A stretch of 61,997 nt of DNA from contig JAHJDE010000081.1 of assembly GCA_018812525.1 (NCBI GenBank), positions 1 through 61,997 on the forward strand, written 5' to 3'. Source of the DNA: Gammaproteobacteria bacterium (GTDB lineage: Bacteria > Pseudomonadota > Gammaproteobacteria > Chromatiales > Chromatiaceae). Made by a program: the position numbers and the translations under genes. Each line of letters starts with the position of its first letter. The first letter of the stretch is position 1. Positions 16,882 through 25,828 of the stretch are shown piece by piece. The notes under the pieces were generated by a model. It saw only the letters and a program-made list of their open reading frames with translations. It made no database searches and had not been told where the DNA came from.

Positions 16882-17764
16882 ATGGATTCTGTCCCCGCAG
16901 GACGGCGACCTCCGCCGCCGACAGGCCGGTGGTGGCCGCGATCCGCTCGTCGTCCAGAATACCCAGCAGATTGCGGGCGATGGCGCGGGCGGCCTCAGCC
17001 CGTCCCTTCTTCAACGCCGTATCCTCCCGCTCCTCCAGCAGGGTCCGTTCGCTGCGGATAGCGTCCAGGGTGGCCTGATAGGCCCAGAGTTCGCCCTCGG
17101 TGAAGGCGGCGCGGCGCGAGATGGCCAAGGCCTCGGAGACCGGGGCATAGGCCAGCAGGTCGGGCGAGGGCTCGAATTCCCCCTCCCTCATCTCCTTCAG
17201 GAAACGCAGCCAGAGGGCGCGCAGCTTGCGGTCCGCCGTGGTCTCGGGGCGGAACTTGGGCAGCTCGATGAAGACGAAGGACAGCCCCTCGATGACATGG
17301 GGCAAATAGGTCTGGGGGTAGAGGGGCTGAAGGGGCGGCCCGACACGGACGATACGGTAGTGGTGATACCAGTCGTCGCTCTCGCGGTCGAAGACCTCAT
17401 TGATGATCCCCAGGCCATAGACCGGACAGAGAGACTGATAGGCCTCCCCTGGGGCGATCTGCTGCACATAGGCCTGACTGGCGTTGAACAACATGCGTTG
17501 CTGGAAGCTCGGGGTCCAGAACATCTGCATCTCGACGATGAACTGGCGGCCGACCTGATCCTTGCAACGCACATCCACGATGGAACGGCGGTAGAAGGTC
17601 GGGACCGCCGGGATCTGCTCCGGGGTCAGATACTCGATAGAGACAATGGTCCCATCCGCCGGCAGGGGCAGCAAGGCATTGAGGAAGTCGATCAACAGGT
17701 CCGCGTGCTCGCCGAAGATCTTCTTGAACACCAGATCGTTCTTGGGGTCGAGGTAGTAGGTCAT
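16880..17764 (-). CDS. Rpn-family recombination-promoting nuclease/putative transposase
   Basis: An intact 294-residue protein. YLDPKNDLVFKKIFGEHADL at the N-terminus, RSIVDVRCKDQVGRQFIVEMQM (the D and E-x-Q of the PD-(D/E)XK nuclease core) and FVFIELPKF define the family. The C-terminal part is helical (LLEEREDTALKKGRAEAARAIARNLL) and ends with an ATGLSAAEVAVLRG segment that resembles a small helix-turn-helix-like end. These proteins are often multi-copy and promote recombination; the frameshifted paralogue lies 1 kb away. The stop lies at the edge of the dispersed repeat. Confidence 0.85.
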   Translation of the reverse strand: MTYYLDPKNDLVFKKIFGEHADLLIDFLNALLPLPADGTIVSIEYLTPEQIPAVPTFYRRSIVDVRCKDQVGRQFIVEMQMFWTPSFQQRMLFNASQAYVQQIAPGEAYQSLCPVYGLGIINEVFDRESDDWYHHYRIVRVGPPLQPLYPQTYLPHVIEGLSFVFIELPKFRPETTADRKLRALWLRFLKEMREGEFEPSPDLLAYAPVSEALAISRRAAFTEGELWAYQATLDAIRSERTLLEEREDTALKKGRAEAARAIARNLLGILDDERIAATTGLSAAEVAVLRGQNP

Positions 17765-17940
17765 GGGAAGTCTCCGAGGGGGAGGGCCATTATAGGTGCT
17801 GGCGGTTCGGCGCGCGAAGAAAGCGCTGGAATATGCGGCATCCTCCGTTTCAGCCCCGGCGAAGGGGCCGGGGCGGTTGCCTCTTTGCCCGCGTCCCTGC
17901 CCCTGTCGCCTTCCTGACCCCGTGCGCTCACCGGAAGAGG

Positions 17941-18153
17941 TTATAGGGCGAGACCCCGCACGCCCGTCAAAGGGACAGAACGGTCGAACAGGGTTTCCGG
18001 TGCAATGTCCAGATTATCTGGCCAGCAGACCGTATCGAAACACACACAAGCCCGTTTGAACTCATCCTGGCCTTGGTATTTCGCATGAATGTGTGGCGGC
18101 TTGTGACGCTCATCGTCGAAGAAATACAGGTAGATGACTATCCCGTAGAACAT
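17941..18153 (-). pseudogene. DUF4160-type protein, truncated
   Basis: The N-terminal half (MFYGIVIYLYFFDDERHKPPHIHAKYQGQ) clearly belongs to DUF4160, normally ~80 residues starting MPTIS before this segment. Here the PTIS codons lie upstream but their ATG is lost, and after YQGQD the sequence no longer follows the family. The protein is thus probably a broken remnant. DUF4160 genes are commonly paired with DUF2442 genes; no such partner is seen. Confidence 0.5.
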
Positions 18154-18332
18154 GCTGATGGTTGGCTTAGCGAAACTCCAAAAGGCTGAGCGTACGCCAA
18201 CGTCCTATCACAAATAAACGTGGTCCGTCCCCTATTGTTCACGGGCCAAGAGCCGAGACACCGTCACTTCAACGTTGCAGCGCCTAGCTCGCTCCCCCAG
18301 GATGGTGCTCGACTACCTCCGGCTGACCGTCA

Positions 18333-18545
18333 ATGCACTACCGCAGGCTACTTGTAATGCCGCATGACGAGGGAGAACAGATTTGCCCTGAACACTACCA
18401 AGCCTTGGGCTGGAAGCCTTCGGGTGATTGCAGCTCGATGCGCTTCCTGGGATTGCAACTGGAAGACGCGGTACCGGATGCCAAAACGATCTGGGTTTCC
18501 GGGAAGCGATCAGGCAGCAGGAGTTGATCGATTCACGCACGTCCA
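18333..18545 (+). pseudogene. IS5-type transposase remnant
   Basis: MRFLGLQLEDAVPDAKTIW is the characteristic N-terminal segment of IS5-family (DDE) transposases. One base later the frame shifts and continues as FREAIRQQELIDS, which matches the next part of the same family. No DDE catalytic domain follows, and no terminal inverted repeats were identified. It is a short relic at the junction with the capsule cluster. Confidence 0.65.
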
Positions 18546-18546
18546 A

Positions 18547-20130
18547 TCACGCCACGGTCTCACTTGTACGCCGTTTCCGCCACGCAGCAACTTTGTGCAA
18601 AAAATCCATCCACTGCGGCACGATGCGATCAGGCAGGTAGCGCATGCTTTGCTTTAATCCCTTGGCGCGCAGCGCAGCGCAGCGCGATTGTGAATCCTCT
18701 GCGGCAATGAGGCCGTGCAGACAGTCTACGACGCTGGCCGTATCGTAGGGGTCGAAATATGCTGCCGCGTCCCCAAATACCTCCGCGTGAACGGGAATGT
18801 CTGAAGCTGCCACCACCCCACCGCAGCGCATGGCCTCCACGCCGGAGAAGTCGAAGCCCTCCCCCACGCTTGGACACACCGTTACCAGCGCGTGCTGGTA
18901 TAGCAGTCGAAGCTCGTCGGCCGGTACATCATGTAGCATGAACAAACCACCTTGCCCCACCAACGGCAAACACGCGTCGAGAATTGTTTTGAAATCCCAA
19001 CCGATGTGTCCTACAAAAACCAATTTCACATCCTGGGCCACCCGGTCGCGCAGTCCCACCCACGCTTCCAAGAGCCTCACATGGTTCTTGCGCGGCTCTA
19101 GCGTAGACACCATCAAGAGATAGCGGCACCCTGGTGCAAACGCGCGCTGATAAAATGCGGTTTTTTCATCCTCGTTGCCAAAGCGCCGCACTAACTCGTA
19201 AGTACGGTCCGCCGCTTTCGCTTTTGGCGGACGAAATGGCCCGTACATATGCCGTTGCACGATGCCTACCAAGCGCTCTGGCGCCGGGGCTGAGGGGAAA
19301 TAGTGTGGGGACACCATATTGTGAATAGTAATAGACCGTGGTTCCGCCTCAGGATACACCCTGAGCAGATCTCTGCGCGTCGTCTCTGATACACAGGCAA
19401 ACCAAGCCTGGTTACGCACGTTCGCACCAAGCGCATAGAAATGGCTGGCTTGATGAAATGCACGGTCCGAAATGGTATGGGGCATCAGAATCGGAATGGC
19501 ATCATGGTAATGCACTACCAGTGAGGTCCCCTTGCTCACCCTCCCTGGATAAGGTGTCTGTGTAATAAATATATCGTGTCCTGAAAGATTTAATCTTGGA
19601 TAAGTCGGACGTCGAAATAGCAATTGCCCCTCAAGTCCAATCAGATGCATCCAACGCCACGGAGCTTGACAAACCTGATGATTACATCTCAACACATTAT
19701 TACGCTCATCACTCGGGAGGCTTCGCGCAAACACTGCCTGCCAGATGAAATCTTCAAAGTATTTAGTTTCAAATCTACTCAAAGTCCTCCTAGGTATCCC
19801 CAACCAGGCAGAAAGACGCAACAGCCACCGCTCAAGCTGCTCTTCTAGAAATTCTCCGACGCTCTGTTTCCAGTCTGCAGCCGAATTGCCCTTTAACGAT
19901 ATAACTGTGCGCGAGTAGCGGTGAACCTGCTCTGCCAGTGTGTAGTGTTTTCCGGACTCAACACCGCCGCGTGCCATTCTAGTTGACATTTGCAACAAAC
20001 CGCTCAGCTCGAACTGTTGCAGCTTGGCGATTGCCCCGAACAACAGACGTGTTTCCTGAGGGATACCATAATGACCGTCTAGCGCAGGCCGGAGCTCCAT
20101 TAACAATTTAACCTTACTGTCAGAGGTCAC
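18547..20130 (-). CDS. Glycosyltransferase family 4-type protein
   Basis: A 527-residue GT-B glycosyltransferase. The C-terminal half has YLLMVSTLEPRKNHVRLLEAW, VFVGHIGWD and the EGFDFSGVEAMRCGGVVAASD donor-binding motif (E-x7-E) of GT4 mannosyl/rhamnosyl-transferases. The ~240 N-terminal residues carry the acceptor domain (LVVHYHDAIPILMP). It would add a sugar to the capsule repeat unit on the cytoplasmic face. Its start overlaps the stop of the DUF4214 gene by 4 nt; it is the last gene of the minus-strand capsule operon. Confidence 0.85.
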   Translation of the reverse strand: MTSDSKVKLLMELRPALDGHYGIPQETRLLFGAIAKLQQFELSGLLQMSTRMARGGVESGKHYTLAEQVHRYSRTVISLKGNSAADWKQSVGEFLEEQLERWLLRLSAWLGIPRRTLSRFETKYFEDFIWQAVFARSLPSDERNNVLRCNHQVCQAPWRWMHLIGLEGQLLFRRPTYPRLNLSGHDIFITQTPYPGRVSKGTSLVVHYHDAIPILMPHTISDRAFHQASHFYALGANVRNQAWFACVSETTRRDLLRVYPEAEPRSITIHNMVSPHYFPSAPAPERLVGIVQRHMYGPFRPPKAKAADRTYELVRRFGNEDEKTAFYQRAFAPGCRYLLMVSTLEPRKNHVRLLEAWVGLRDRVAQDVKLVFVGHIGWDFKTILDACLPLVGQGGLFMLHDVPADELRLLYQHALVTVCPSVGEGFDFSGVEAMRCGGVVAASDIPVHAEVFGDAAAYFDPYDTASVVDCLHGLIAAEDSQSRCAALRAKGLKQSMRYLPDRIVPQWMDFLHKVAAWRKRRTSETVA

Positions 20131-20837
20131 TTAAACAACCGCCGGAGCTCGAAGTATAGTCGAACTGGCAACGTCTTATGGAAACGTCGCCCCTCATCAG
20201 AGCAAGCCAGAATGTGCAGAATCCTGATTCTTGAGAGCCCATTACGCAGCGCCTGTTGATAAGCAGACAACCCAGTTGCATCCGCTTCCCGCTTCAAGAT
20301 CAGCCTGTAGGCCTTTTGGACGAACTCATCATCCCTCAATGCCAAGAGACGCCTGATATCTTTCAGTACAATGGGGCGGCGAAGGTCATCCTGTCTAGTC
20401 AGGAACGCAACGAAGTCGTTCAGTTCCGAATGCTGAATCCGGCGCACCTGACCTTCGGAACTTGTTACAAGGTCATACAAAATTCGCTCTTTCTTTTCGC
20501 CCTTTGATAGACGTTGTAAGTAATGTTCAAACCCCCTATTATCGACTGGGCGTCCAAGTATTTTTCTGTAAGCTTCGTGGAGGAACAGTTCCCCATCAAG
20601 CGACACCAGCTTGGTCAATGTGGTAGCTGCATTTCGCTGGTCAGGGTATTCACTCTCTTGAATGATATTTCGCACCACATCGGCGCGAGATGCGCCGCTA
20701 GCGAGTCTGGCTAGGTAGTGCTTCGCACGCGATGGACTGCATACGCACCGGCAGGCTCGAGCAAAGCAGTGATGAATGAATGCCTCGTCAGTCAAAGATG
20801 TCAGATGATTGATATCAAACGATTTTGTGTAGCCCAT
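20127..20837 (-). CDS. DUF4214-domain protein
   Basis: A 236-residue protein; start 20837 is chosen because the G-run and GGAG directly precede it. It contains two or three DUF4214 units: LYLARLASG..-like at ~35-70, DGELFLHEAYRKILGRPVDNRGFEHYLQRL near 80-115, and DDEFVQKAYRLILKREADATGLSAYQQALRNG near 175-205. DUF4214 modules occur in bacterial glycosyltransferase and surface-polysaccharide operons, but their role is unclear. Its start codon lies inside the sulfotransferase gene, just past the 12-G tract; loss of one G would fuse the two proteins in frame. Confidence 0.8.
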   Translation of the reverse strand: MGYTKSFDINHLTSLTDEAFIHHCFARACRCVCSPSRAKHYLARLASGASRADVVRNIIQESEYPDQRNAATTLTKLVSLDGELFLHEAYRKILGRPVDNRGFEHYLQRLSKGEKKERILYDLVTSSEGQVRRIQHSELNDFVAFLTRQDDLRRPIVLKDIRRLLALRDDEFVQKAYRLILKREADATGLSAYQQALRNGLSRIRILHILACSDEGRRFHKTLPVRLYFELRRLFK

Positions 20838-22023
20838 CTCCCCCCCCCCCCTGAATCTCCTGAGCCAACCGCAACCCCAGACGGCGCTTGATCCGTGCGA
20901 CAATTAGGCTCGCGATTGAAGCCGTTGCCATCTGGGAAAAATCATCTTCCAACATTCGGATTCTGTCGGCCTGGTTAGCGATCACACATTCCAAGAACTG
21001 CCGTTCCTTAGCCTCGAGGCCGTCCGAGGCGAGTTGGCGGATCTCGTCAGTCCGAAAACCATTCTCCTGTCGTAATGCTGCAATGCTAATTCTTGCCGCT
21101 TCTAGCCCGTGCTTCACCTGTCGGATGCCGTCAACCCTGAGGCCATTCTCATGTTTCAGTTCCACCAGTTCTTGCGCCTGGCCAGCCAATTTGTCATGCA
21201 GTTCCCTGATTTCATCAATCCGGAAACCATTCTCTTCCGCTAGAGCCATCGTGAAGCGTTTCGTGGCATCGCGTTCCATCAAGGGAACCAAATCAATTAC
21301 TGGCGCCTCATCAGGCCAGAGCGGATAGCCCATATCGACAATGAGAGCGCCGAAGCGTTTGTTCAGCTTTTCAAGCATCTCGCGCGGAAGTGTATGCACG
21401 GCACTGTAGGGGGCTCCGGAGCGGTTATGGGCGCCCTCGTCGCGACCAGCCTGTACAAAATTGGCCATGACTAAAGCGCAATCCACTGCTGATCTCTTAA
21501 TGGGCAACCCAGTGAAATCGATAAATTTATTCAGGAAAGCAAGCGGTTCGAGCACCATGTCCTCGTAACGCAGGATCAATCCATCGTGCTTTCTGGTGAA
21601 TGCCAGCAGATCGCGAATATCGATGTCGAAAGTTTCCTCATGGACAAGAGACTCAGGCAAGGAAGCGCTTTCAATGGGCATAACGGCCAATTCCCCGCTG
21701 GTATGCAGGTAACGGGCATGGTACCAGCTTTGTTCGCAGTCCCTTGGATCGCGGGTCATCAGAATGGGGCACAAATTGCTGACAGCAATCTCATCCAGAA
21801 TCTGCACACTATTCCTAAAACAGCCAACTAGATGGTTACTGGTAAAAGCTCCCTCCAGTACAGAGGCAGGAATCTGGTCTGTTGGTATGCCCTGTTGATG
21901 ATGGTTGGCAACAATGTCCTTTGCACGAAGACCAGAATTCAGTAGCAGATGCTGCAATAGCATAAATGTTATGGAACTACCGCCTCTACGAAAGCCGAGA
22001 AATACAAATTTCCTAGAACCCAC
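20815..22023 (-). CDS. Sulfotransferase-family protein with 28-residue coiled-coil repeats
   Basis: A 402-residue protein. FLGFRRGGSSITF (residues 8-20) is the 5'-phosphosulfate-binding loop and MTRDPRDCEQSWYHAR (89-104) the 3'-phosphate-binding motif of PAPS-dependent sulfotransferases. After the ~250-residue catalytic domain come three tandem 28-residue repeats at 264-291, 292-319 and 320-347, each starting EN-G-(F/L)-R and containing DxIRxL, four heptads long. The C-terminal residues QGGGGDGLHKIV are encoded by the 12-G tract and the overlap with the next gene, so the present C-terminus may be a frameshift product. Likely sulfates a capsule sugar. Confidence 0.8.
   Translation of the reverse strand: MGSRKFVFLGFRRGGSSITFMLLQHLLLNSGLRAKDIVANHHQQGIPTDQIPASVLEGAFTSNHLVGCFRNSVQILDEIAVSNLCPILMTRDPRDCEQSWYHARYLHTSGELAVMPIESASLPESLVHEETFDIDIRDLLAFTRKHDGLILRYEDMVLEPLAFLNKFIDFTGLPIKRSAVDCALVMANFVQAGRDEGAHNRSGAPYSAVHTLPREMLEKLNKRFGALIVDMGYPLWPDEAPVIDLVPLMERDATKRFTMALAEENGFRIDEIRELHDKLAGQAQELVELKHENGLRVDGIRQVKHGLEAARISIAALRQENGFRTDEIRQLASDGLEAKERQFLECVIANQADRIRMLEDDFSQMATASIASLIVARIKRRLGLRLAQEIQGGGGDGLHKIV
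20840..20851 (-). repeat. 12-nt G tract at the sulfotransferase/DUF4214 junction
   Basis: A run of 12 G on the coding (minus) strand. With 12 G the sulfotransferase ends 12 codons later after GGGGDGLHKIV; with 11 or 14 G its frame runs straight into MGYTKSF of the DUF4214 protein, giving one ~630-residue fusion. Homopolymers of this length slip readily during replication and are classical phase-variation elements. Confidence 0.9.
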
Positions 22024-22037
22024 GCCATCACCCTCAA

Positions 22038-22892
22038 CTAAAACCGAAATGGTTTGAGAAAATCGCTGCGCAATGAACTACTGATCCTCTCGTAAACTGC
22101 GATCCAAGATGGAGGAAACGCCCAGACATCAAGATAATGAATGCGGACAGGATGCACGGTTCGTTGCAGATGGATATAACCGGACAGATCACGAAGAATC
22201 GATGCACTAGCACGGTCCGCGAGCAACATTGGTAATCCGTGATTATCAAAAATAACAATGCTATAGCCATTCCGCTCTAACATTTCATATACTTCGGGCC
22301 AAGGGGAAGGAACATCTGGGATTGTCACAAGCGTATCACACTCAAAAAAAATTGGTGCATCAACAGCAGACAGCAAGTCCGTAACGATATATCCGTCAAA
22401 TCCATCAGTGTCTGTCTTGACTAAGCTCACAGAACCTAAACTCGAAGCCTCCTTGAGTAAGCCAACAGTATCAATAAATTGCTCATCTGCTATGCTTGGG
22501 CCAGAGGAATTATTACTGGAGATAAGACCACCGCTACCCGTTCCCTCTTCGTATCCCAGCTTGAGCCTTGCCAAAGATTTTGTCCGAAGGAACTTCTCTA
22601 TGAGGCGCACTTGACCGCTGAAATGGCGTAAGTTTGCTCGCAGATAGGCTGCATATGTGGGGCTGCCCTCCACACACAGGATAGGATTAGCAGAGTAAGT
22701 CGCCAAAAAAGCTGCGGTATCGCCAATATTCGCACCAATATCTATAAAAACGCCATCAGGGCATGCCCGAGCTATTTCCTCGATGATGCAGCCATAGGCG
22801 CGATCATAGAGGATGTTTGAACGATGAATTTCAATGATTCGATGGTCATCGGGAATATCCAGGATGAACTTTCCAAAAGGATATCTTTTCAT
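22038..22892 (-). CDS. FkbM-family methyltransferase
   Basis: A 284-residue SAM-dependent methyltransferase. DGVFIDIGANIGDTAAFLA is motif I (D-x-G-A-N-x-G) typical of FkbM O-methyltransferases, followed by ILCVEGSPTYAAYLRANL and VSLVKTDTDGFDGYIV. In capsule clusters these usually O-methylate a sugar hydroxyl of the repeat unit. The start overlaps the preceding glycosyltransferase stop (ATGA), and the sulfotransferase gene follows after 14 nt. Confidence 0.85.
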   Translation of the reverse strand: MKRYPFGKFILDIPDDHRIIEIHRSNILYDRAYGCIIEEIARACPDGVFIDIGANIGDTAAFLATYSANPILCVEGSPTYAAYLRANLRHFSGQVRLIEKFLRTKSLARLKLGYEEGTGSGGLISSNNSSGPSIADEQFIDTVGLLKEASSLGSVSLVKTDTDGFDGYIVTDLLSAVDAPIFFECDTLVTIPDVPSPWPEVYEMLERNGYSIVIFDNHGLPMLLADRASASILRDLSGYIHLQRTVHPVRIHYLDVWAFPPSWIAVYERISSSLRSDFLKPFRF

Positions 22893-24433
22893 TGGTCTAT
22901 CACTCCATCTTCCTCAATCCTGATGCTGGAGAACTTGATCTTCGGGAGATCGGCAGCGCGATTTTCCGATCCGATGTTCAGAAGTGAAAGCATTACATCG
23001 AAGTCACTCTCAAGAATTCCAGCCATCGGAATTCGAATCTCAAATTCGCCAGGTAGTGTCGGTAGCGACAAGCGTGTGCAGATACCCCGATTAACATGGA
23101 TGAGCACGGTCCAGCCATCTTTTGTCTCCTCGATCAAGTTGCAGTCAAGTACGATATAGGCATTGTGATTCGTATCGTTGAAGCTGCTTAGCTTGACCGA
23201 GAAACCCAGTGTATCGTTGGCCAGATGGGCCGAGAATGCATCATACTCTTTGAGACCGAATTTTCTTCCGACAGATCTGGGGCTCGAGCCAAAGAACAGC
23301 CCATCTTCGTCGATGATTGGGGGGGATTGATTTTCTATACCAAGTAATGTTACTAGAGAAGTCGCAATTTTTTTTATTGCATTTCGATTTTCCCAGTCGA
23401 CAACGTGTTCGCGCAGGAAATGCCGATATGCCTCTCCACCTAGCATATACGCATCACAAAGGGCAGTTACAAACGCTGGAGAGATCGGTCCAACTGCTAA
23501 CGCCGGTTCTGGCGTACCCCTTACAAATTCAACAAGTTGCTGACGTGTATCAAGCCATTCCTGATAACCAGACACCGCACCACACCATCCGCTGAAAGCA
23601 ATGCCCCGCGCCATATCCAGCGGAAGTACAAAATGGCTGGCATTGTCTTTATTGAACAATATGCCATTTACCCAGTTCGACACATATTCATTATGAACTG
23701 CGTCGTCGTTAGCAATAACGAGCATACCCCGAGAGAAAGCTTCAAGCATAGCCATTCCAATTCCCTCTGCCAAACGAGGAGCAAAGAAAACATTGCAGTT
23801 GGCTAATGCATCTAGGTAAACGTTGGTGTTTCGACTCCAGCGTGTCTCCGTAATCTTAAACGTCGACGCGCCATATTGAGGGTCATCCAGCGAACGGGGT
23901 TGCTCATCATCAGGAGCATTGTGGACGTGTAGTGCCGAAAGTTGGTTACCGATCATGCCTTGGATCAGTTTGGGCGTCAATCCATCCTGTGGTCTCCTCA
24001 TCCATAGGATGCCCCGAAGATCTTCGAATGCCGGCAATTGCTCCTCTTTGACAGGAGGCAAATAGTATTTCACTAGAAAAGAACGGCAGCCTGCCGCTAT
24101 CACCCGCTCGTGCAACGTACGAGAAAAATTAACAAATGAAGCTTGGCCCATACCAATCCAATGCTCGAATGGCATATTGGCAGAGCCATCATACATAGGT
24201 ACTACCACTGTCCGATAACCAGCAGAAAGGAAAACGGGAGCTAGGTAGTCAAGCTGCCATAAGATGACCAAGTCATGAACTCGCTTACTTTGCAACGCCT
24301 TGATCTCGAAAAGAGAATCGGGGTCGACATACTCGACATCTACTTGGTTGAAGTTGTCCCTGATGAGGCCTAGGAAGAAGGTGCTTGACTTTGTTTTATT
24401 ATGAAAGGCGTGGTCCAGAAATAATATTTTCAT
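22889..24433 (-). CDS. Glycosyltransferase (GT4-like), extended
   Basis: A 514-residue protein; the start at 24433 (MKILFLDHAFH) overlaps the upstream stop as ATGA, so a slightly longer frame is not preferred. FFAPRLAEGIGMAMLEAFSRGMLVIANDDAVHNEYV is not contiguous in length with any single motif but contains the EGIGMAMLEA donor-binding E-x7-E pattern of GT4 enzymes. The C-terminal ~130 residues look like an added beta-rich domain, perhaps carbohydrate-binding (WTVLIHVNRGICTRLSLP). Part of the tightly overlapped capsule operon. Confidence 0.75.
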   Translation of the reverse strand: MKILFLDHAFHNKTKSSTFFLGLIRDNFNQVDVEYVDPDSLFEIKALQSKRVHDLVILWQLDYLAPVFLSAGYRTVVVPMYDGSANMPFEHWIGMGQASFVNFSRTLHERVIAAGCRSFLVKYYLPPVKEEQLPAFEDLRGILWMRRPQDGLTPKLIQGMIGNQLSALHVHNAPDDEQPRSLDDPQYGASTFKITETRWSRNTNVYLDALANCNVFFAPRLAEGIGMAMLEAFSRGMLVIANDDAVHNEYVSNWVNGILFNKDNASHFVLPLDMARGIAFSGWCGAVSGYQEWLDTRQQLVEFVRGTPEPALAVGPISPAFVTALCDAYMLGGEAYRHFLREHVVDWENRNAIKKIATSLVTLLGIENQSPPIIDEDGLFFGSSPRSVGRKFGLKEYDAFSAHLANDTLGFSVKLSSFNDTNHNAYIVLDCNLIEETKDGWTVLIHVNRGICTRLSLPTLPGEFEIRIPMAGILESDFDVMLSLLNIGSENRAADLPKIKFSSIRIEEDGVIDQ

Positions 24434-25659
24434 TGCGCTATCCAATGCGTTATTGCCGAGGCCGAGTCCACTGCGTAACGATGACGAGCTTGCAACATAC
24501 CGATGGATATGGATCTTGCGGACATGTCACGATAGCGGAATATGTGCTCTGTGAACTCACAAATACTTGAAACAACCGAGCCTGCTCCATAATAGTCAAT
24601 TTGTTTGCAGAATGCCGCCCCAGCCAGTCCGATAACCGGTATTCCACGGGAAATGCATTCCATGAACACGGCAGAACCACGATATGCGTACACGGTGGGG
24701 TCGTATGGCAAGAGCACCAAGTCGGAGTACTTATACAAGGCGTTCATTTCATCTTCAGTCACCGCGCTGGGGAGAAGCCTCACGCCAGGTATTGCATACA
24801 ACTGGTTCGTGTAATTTGCATATGGTAGCGCCTCCGAGATAGGAAGCATTTGTGTTACGAATTTTATGGTCAGCCTTGGGTCATGGCGGCGAAAGTTAGA
24901 GAATATCTCAAGCAAGCTTAGATATCCCTTGTCAACACGTGCAGAACCCGGGCATGCAACATTGAATATGCGATGATCGTCTTTCAGCACCTCCACCTCA
25001 TTATCCGGTTTTAGATGTGAATTTGATCGGGCTACGTCAGTGTGCACCGGGAAAGTTACGACACTAACCGCAACCCCTAGAACTTCAGCCAGATGGTCTG
25101 CATAGGCAGGGGTTTCAGCGCTTAATCTGATCTTGTAGCCATCCTTCAATGCAGTTGCAATTTTCTTACTCAAGATAATCAGGCCGTTGCCACCGTGCAT
25201 GGTAGCGCTCTCCATGACGCCGATGAACCGAAAATATACGGACGGGGCGTTCTCCGGTTTCAGCTTGCGTAAGATGGATAGCAAACCCATTGCGCCGTAA
25301 TAGTCAACGCATGGGAAAACAACAGAATCCATCGCTGAAATGGCGTACTTGGTGAAGATGTTATCAACATCTCGCATAGCACGCTCCAGCATTGCATCTC
25401 CGCCAAGACGCTGAGAAAGATCGGCAGACAGATTACTGTCTTCTGCCTCGCCAACTTTTATGTGCTTGTGATAATAGAAATCGAATTCCCTTTCGAAGCC
25501 ATAATCGAGCGATATTTTCTCAAGCAAACTTCTGGATGCGATGGGGATGATGCCGCCGAAAAAAGGCCTGATTGCATCGGAAAAGTATTTTAGGCCAACA
25601 ACATTGTGACCATAAGGCAAGGCGCAAACAGGATCGCACACAAATGCACGACTCTTCAT
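24430..25659 (-). CDS. Glycosyltransferase (GT4-like)
   Basis: A 409-residue GT-B-type enzyme. NVACPGSARVDKGYLSLLEI, DLVLLPYDPTVYAYRGSAVF and MECISRGIPVIGLAG form the usual donor-binding half. The N-terminal half resembles acceptor domains of capsule transferases. The stop overlaps the next transferase start by four bases. A 39-codon frame just upstream ends on its ATG. It would extend the capsule oligosaccharide in the cytoplasm; donor specificity is not deduced. Confidence 0.75.
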   Translation of the reverse strand: MKSRAFVCDPVCALPYGHNVVGLKYFSDAIRPFFGGIIPIASRSLLEKISLDYGFEREFDFYYHKHIKVGEAEDSNLSADLSQRLGGDAMLERAMRDVDNIFTKYAISAMDSVVFPCVDYYGAMGLLSILRKLKPENAPSVYFRFIGVMESATMHGGNGLIILSKKIATALKDGYKIRLSAETPAYADHLAEVLGVAVSVVTFPVHTDVARSNSHLKPDNEVEVLKDDHRIFNVACPGSARVDKGYLSLLEIFSNFRRHDPRLTIKFVTQMLPISEALPYANYTNQLYAIPGVRLLPSAVTEDEMNALYKYSDLVLLPYDPTVYAYRGSAVFMECISRGIPVIGLAGAAFCKQIDYYGAGSVVSSICEFTEHIFRYRDMSARSISIGMLQARHRYAVDSASAITHWIAQ

Positions 25660-25775
25660 AACCCGCCCCTTTTGGATATTCTTTCAATCCAATACCAAGT
25701 CAGAATTGATTTGTGACGTTGCCATGTATTAATAGCAGTTTTCCCACTTGTCATGCGCTTTCCTCTGCTTTTCAT
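25656..25775 (-). CDS. Possible 39-residue peptide upstream of the GT gene
   Basis: A short minus-strand frame (MKSRGKRMTSGKTAINTWQR, ending ISKRGGL) whose TGA overlaps the ATG of the glycosyltransferase at 25659. The rest of the 169-bp gap to the epimerase gene holds nothing clear. It may be a leader peptide or a remnant; an internal ATG would give 32 residues. Basic composition and the overlap are the only support. Confidence 0.2.
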   Translation of the reverse strand: MKSRGKRMTSGKTAINTWQRHKSILTWYWIERISKRGGL

Positions 25776-25828
25776 CCGAATTCGTGCCCACTTGAACAAT
25801 GGCTAGTGCGCACGAATCCAGGTTAGGG

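Noticed and set aside
16769-17917. 382-residue plus-strand frame opposite the Rpn nuclease
   Set aside because: Antisense shadow; the minus strand encodes an intact Rpn protein.
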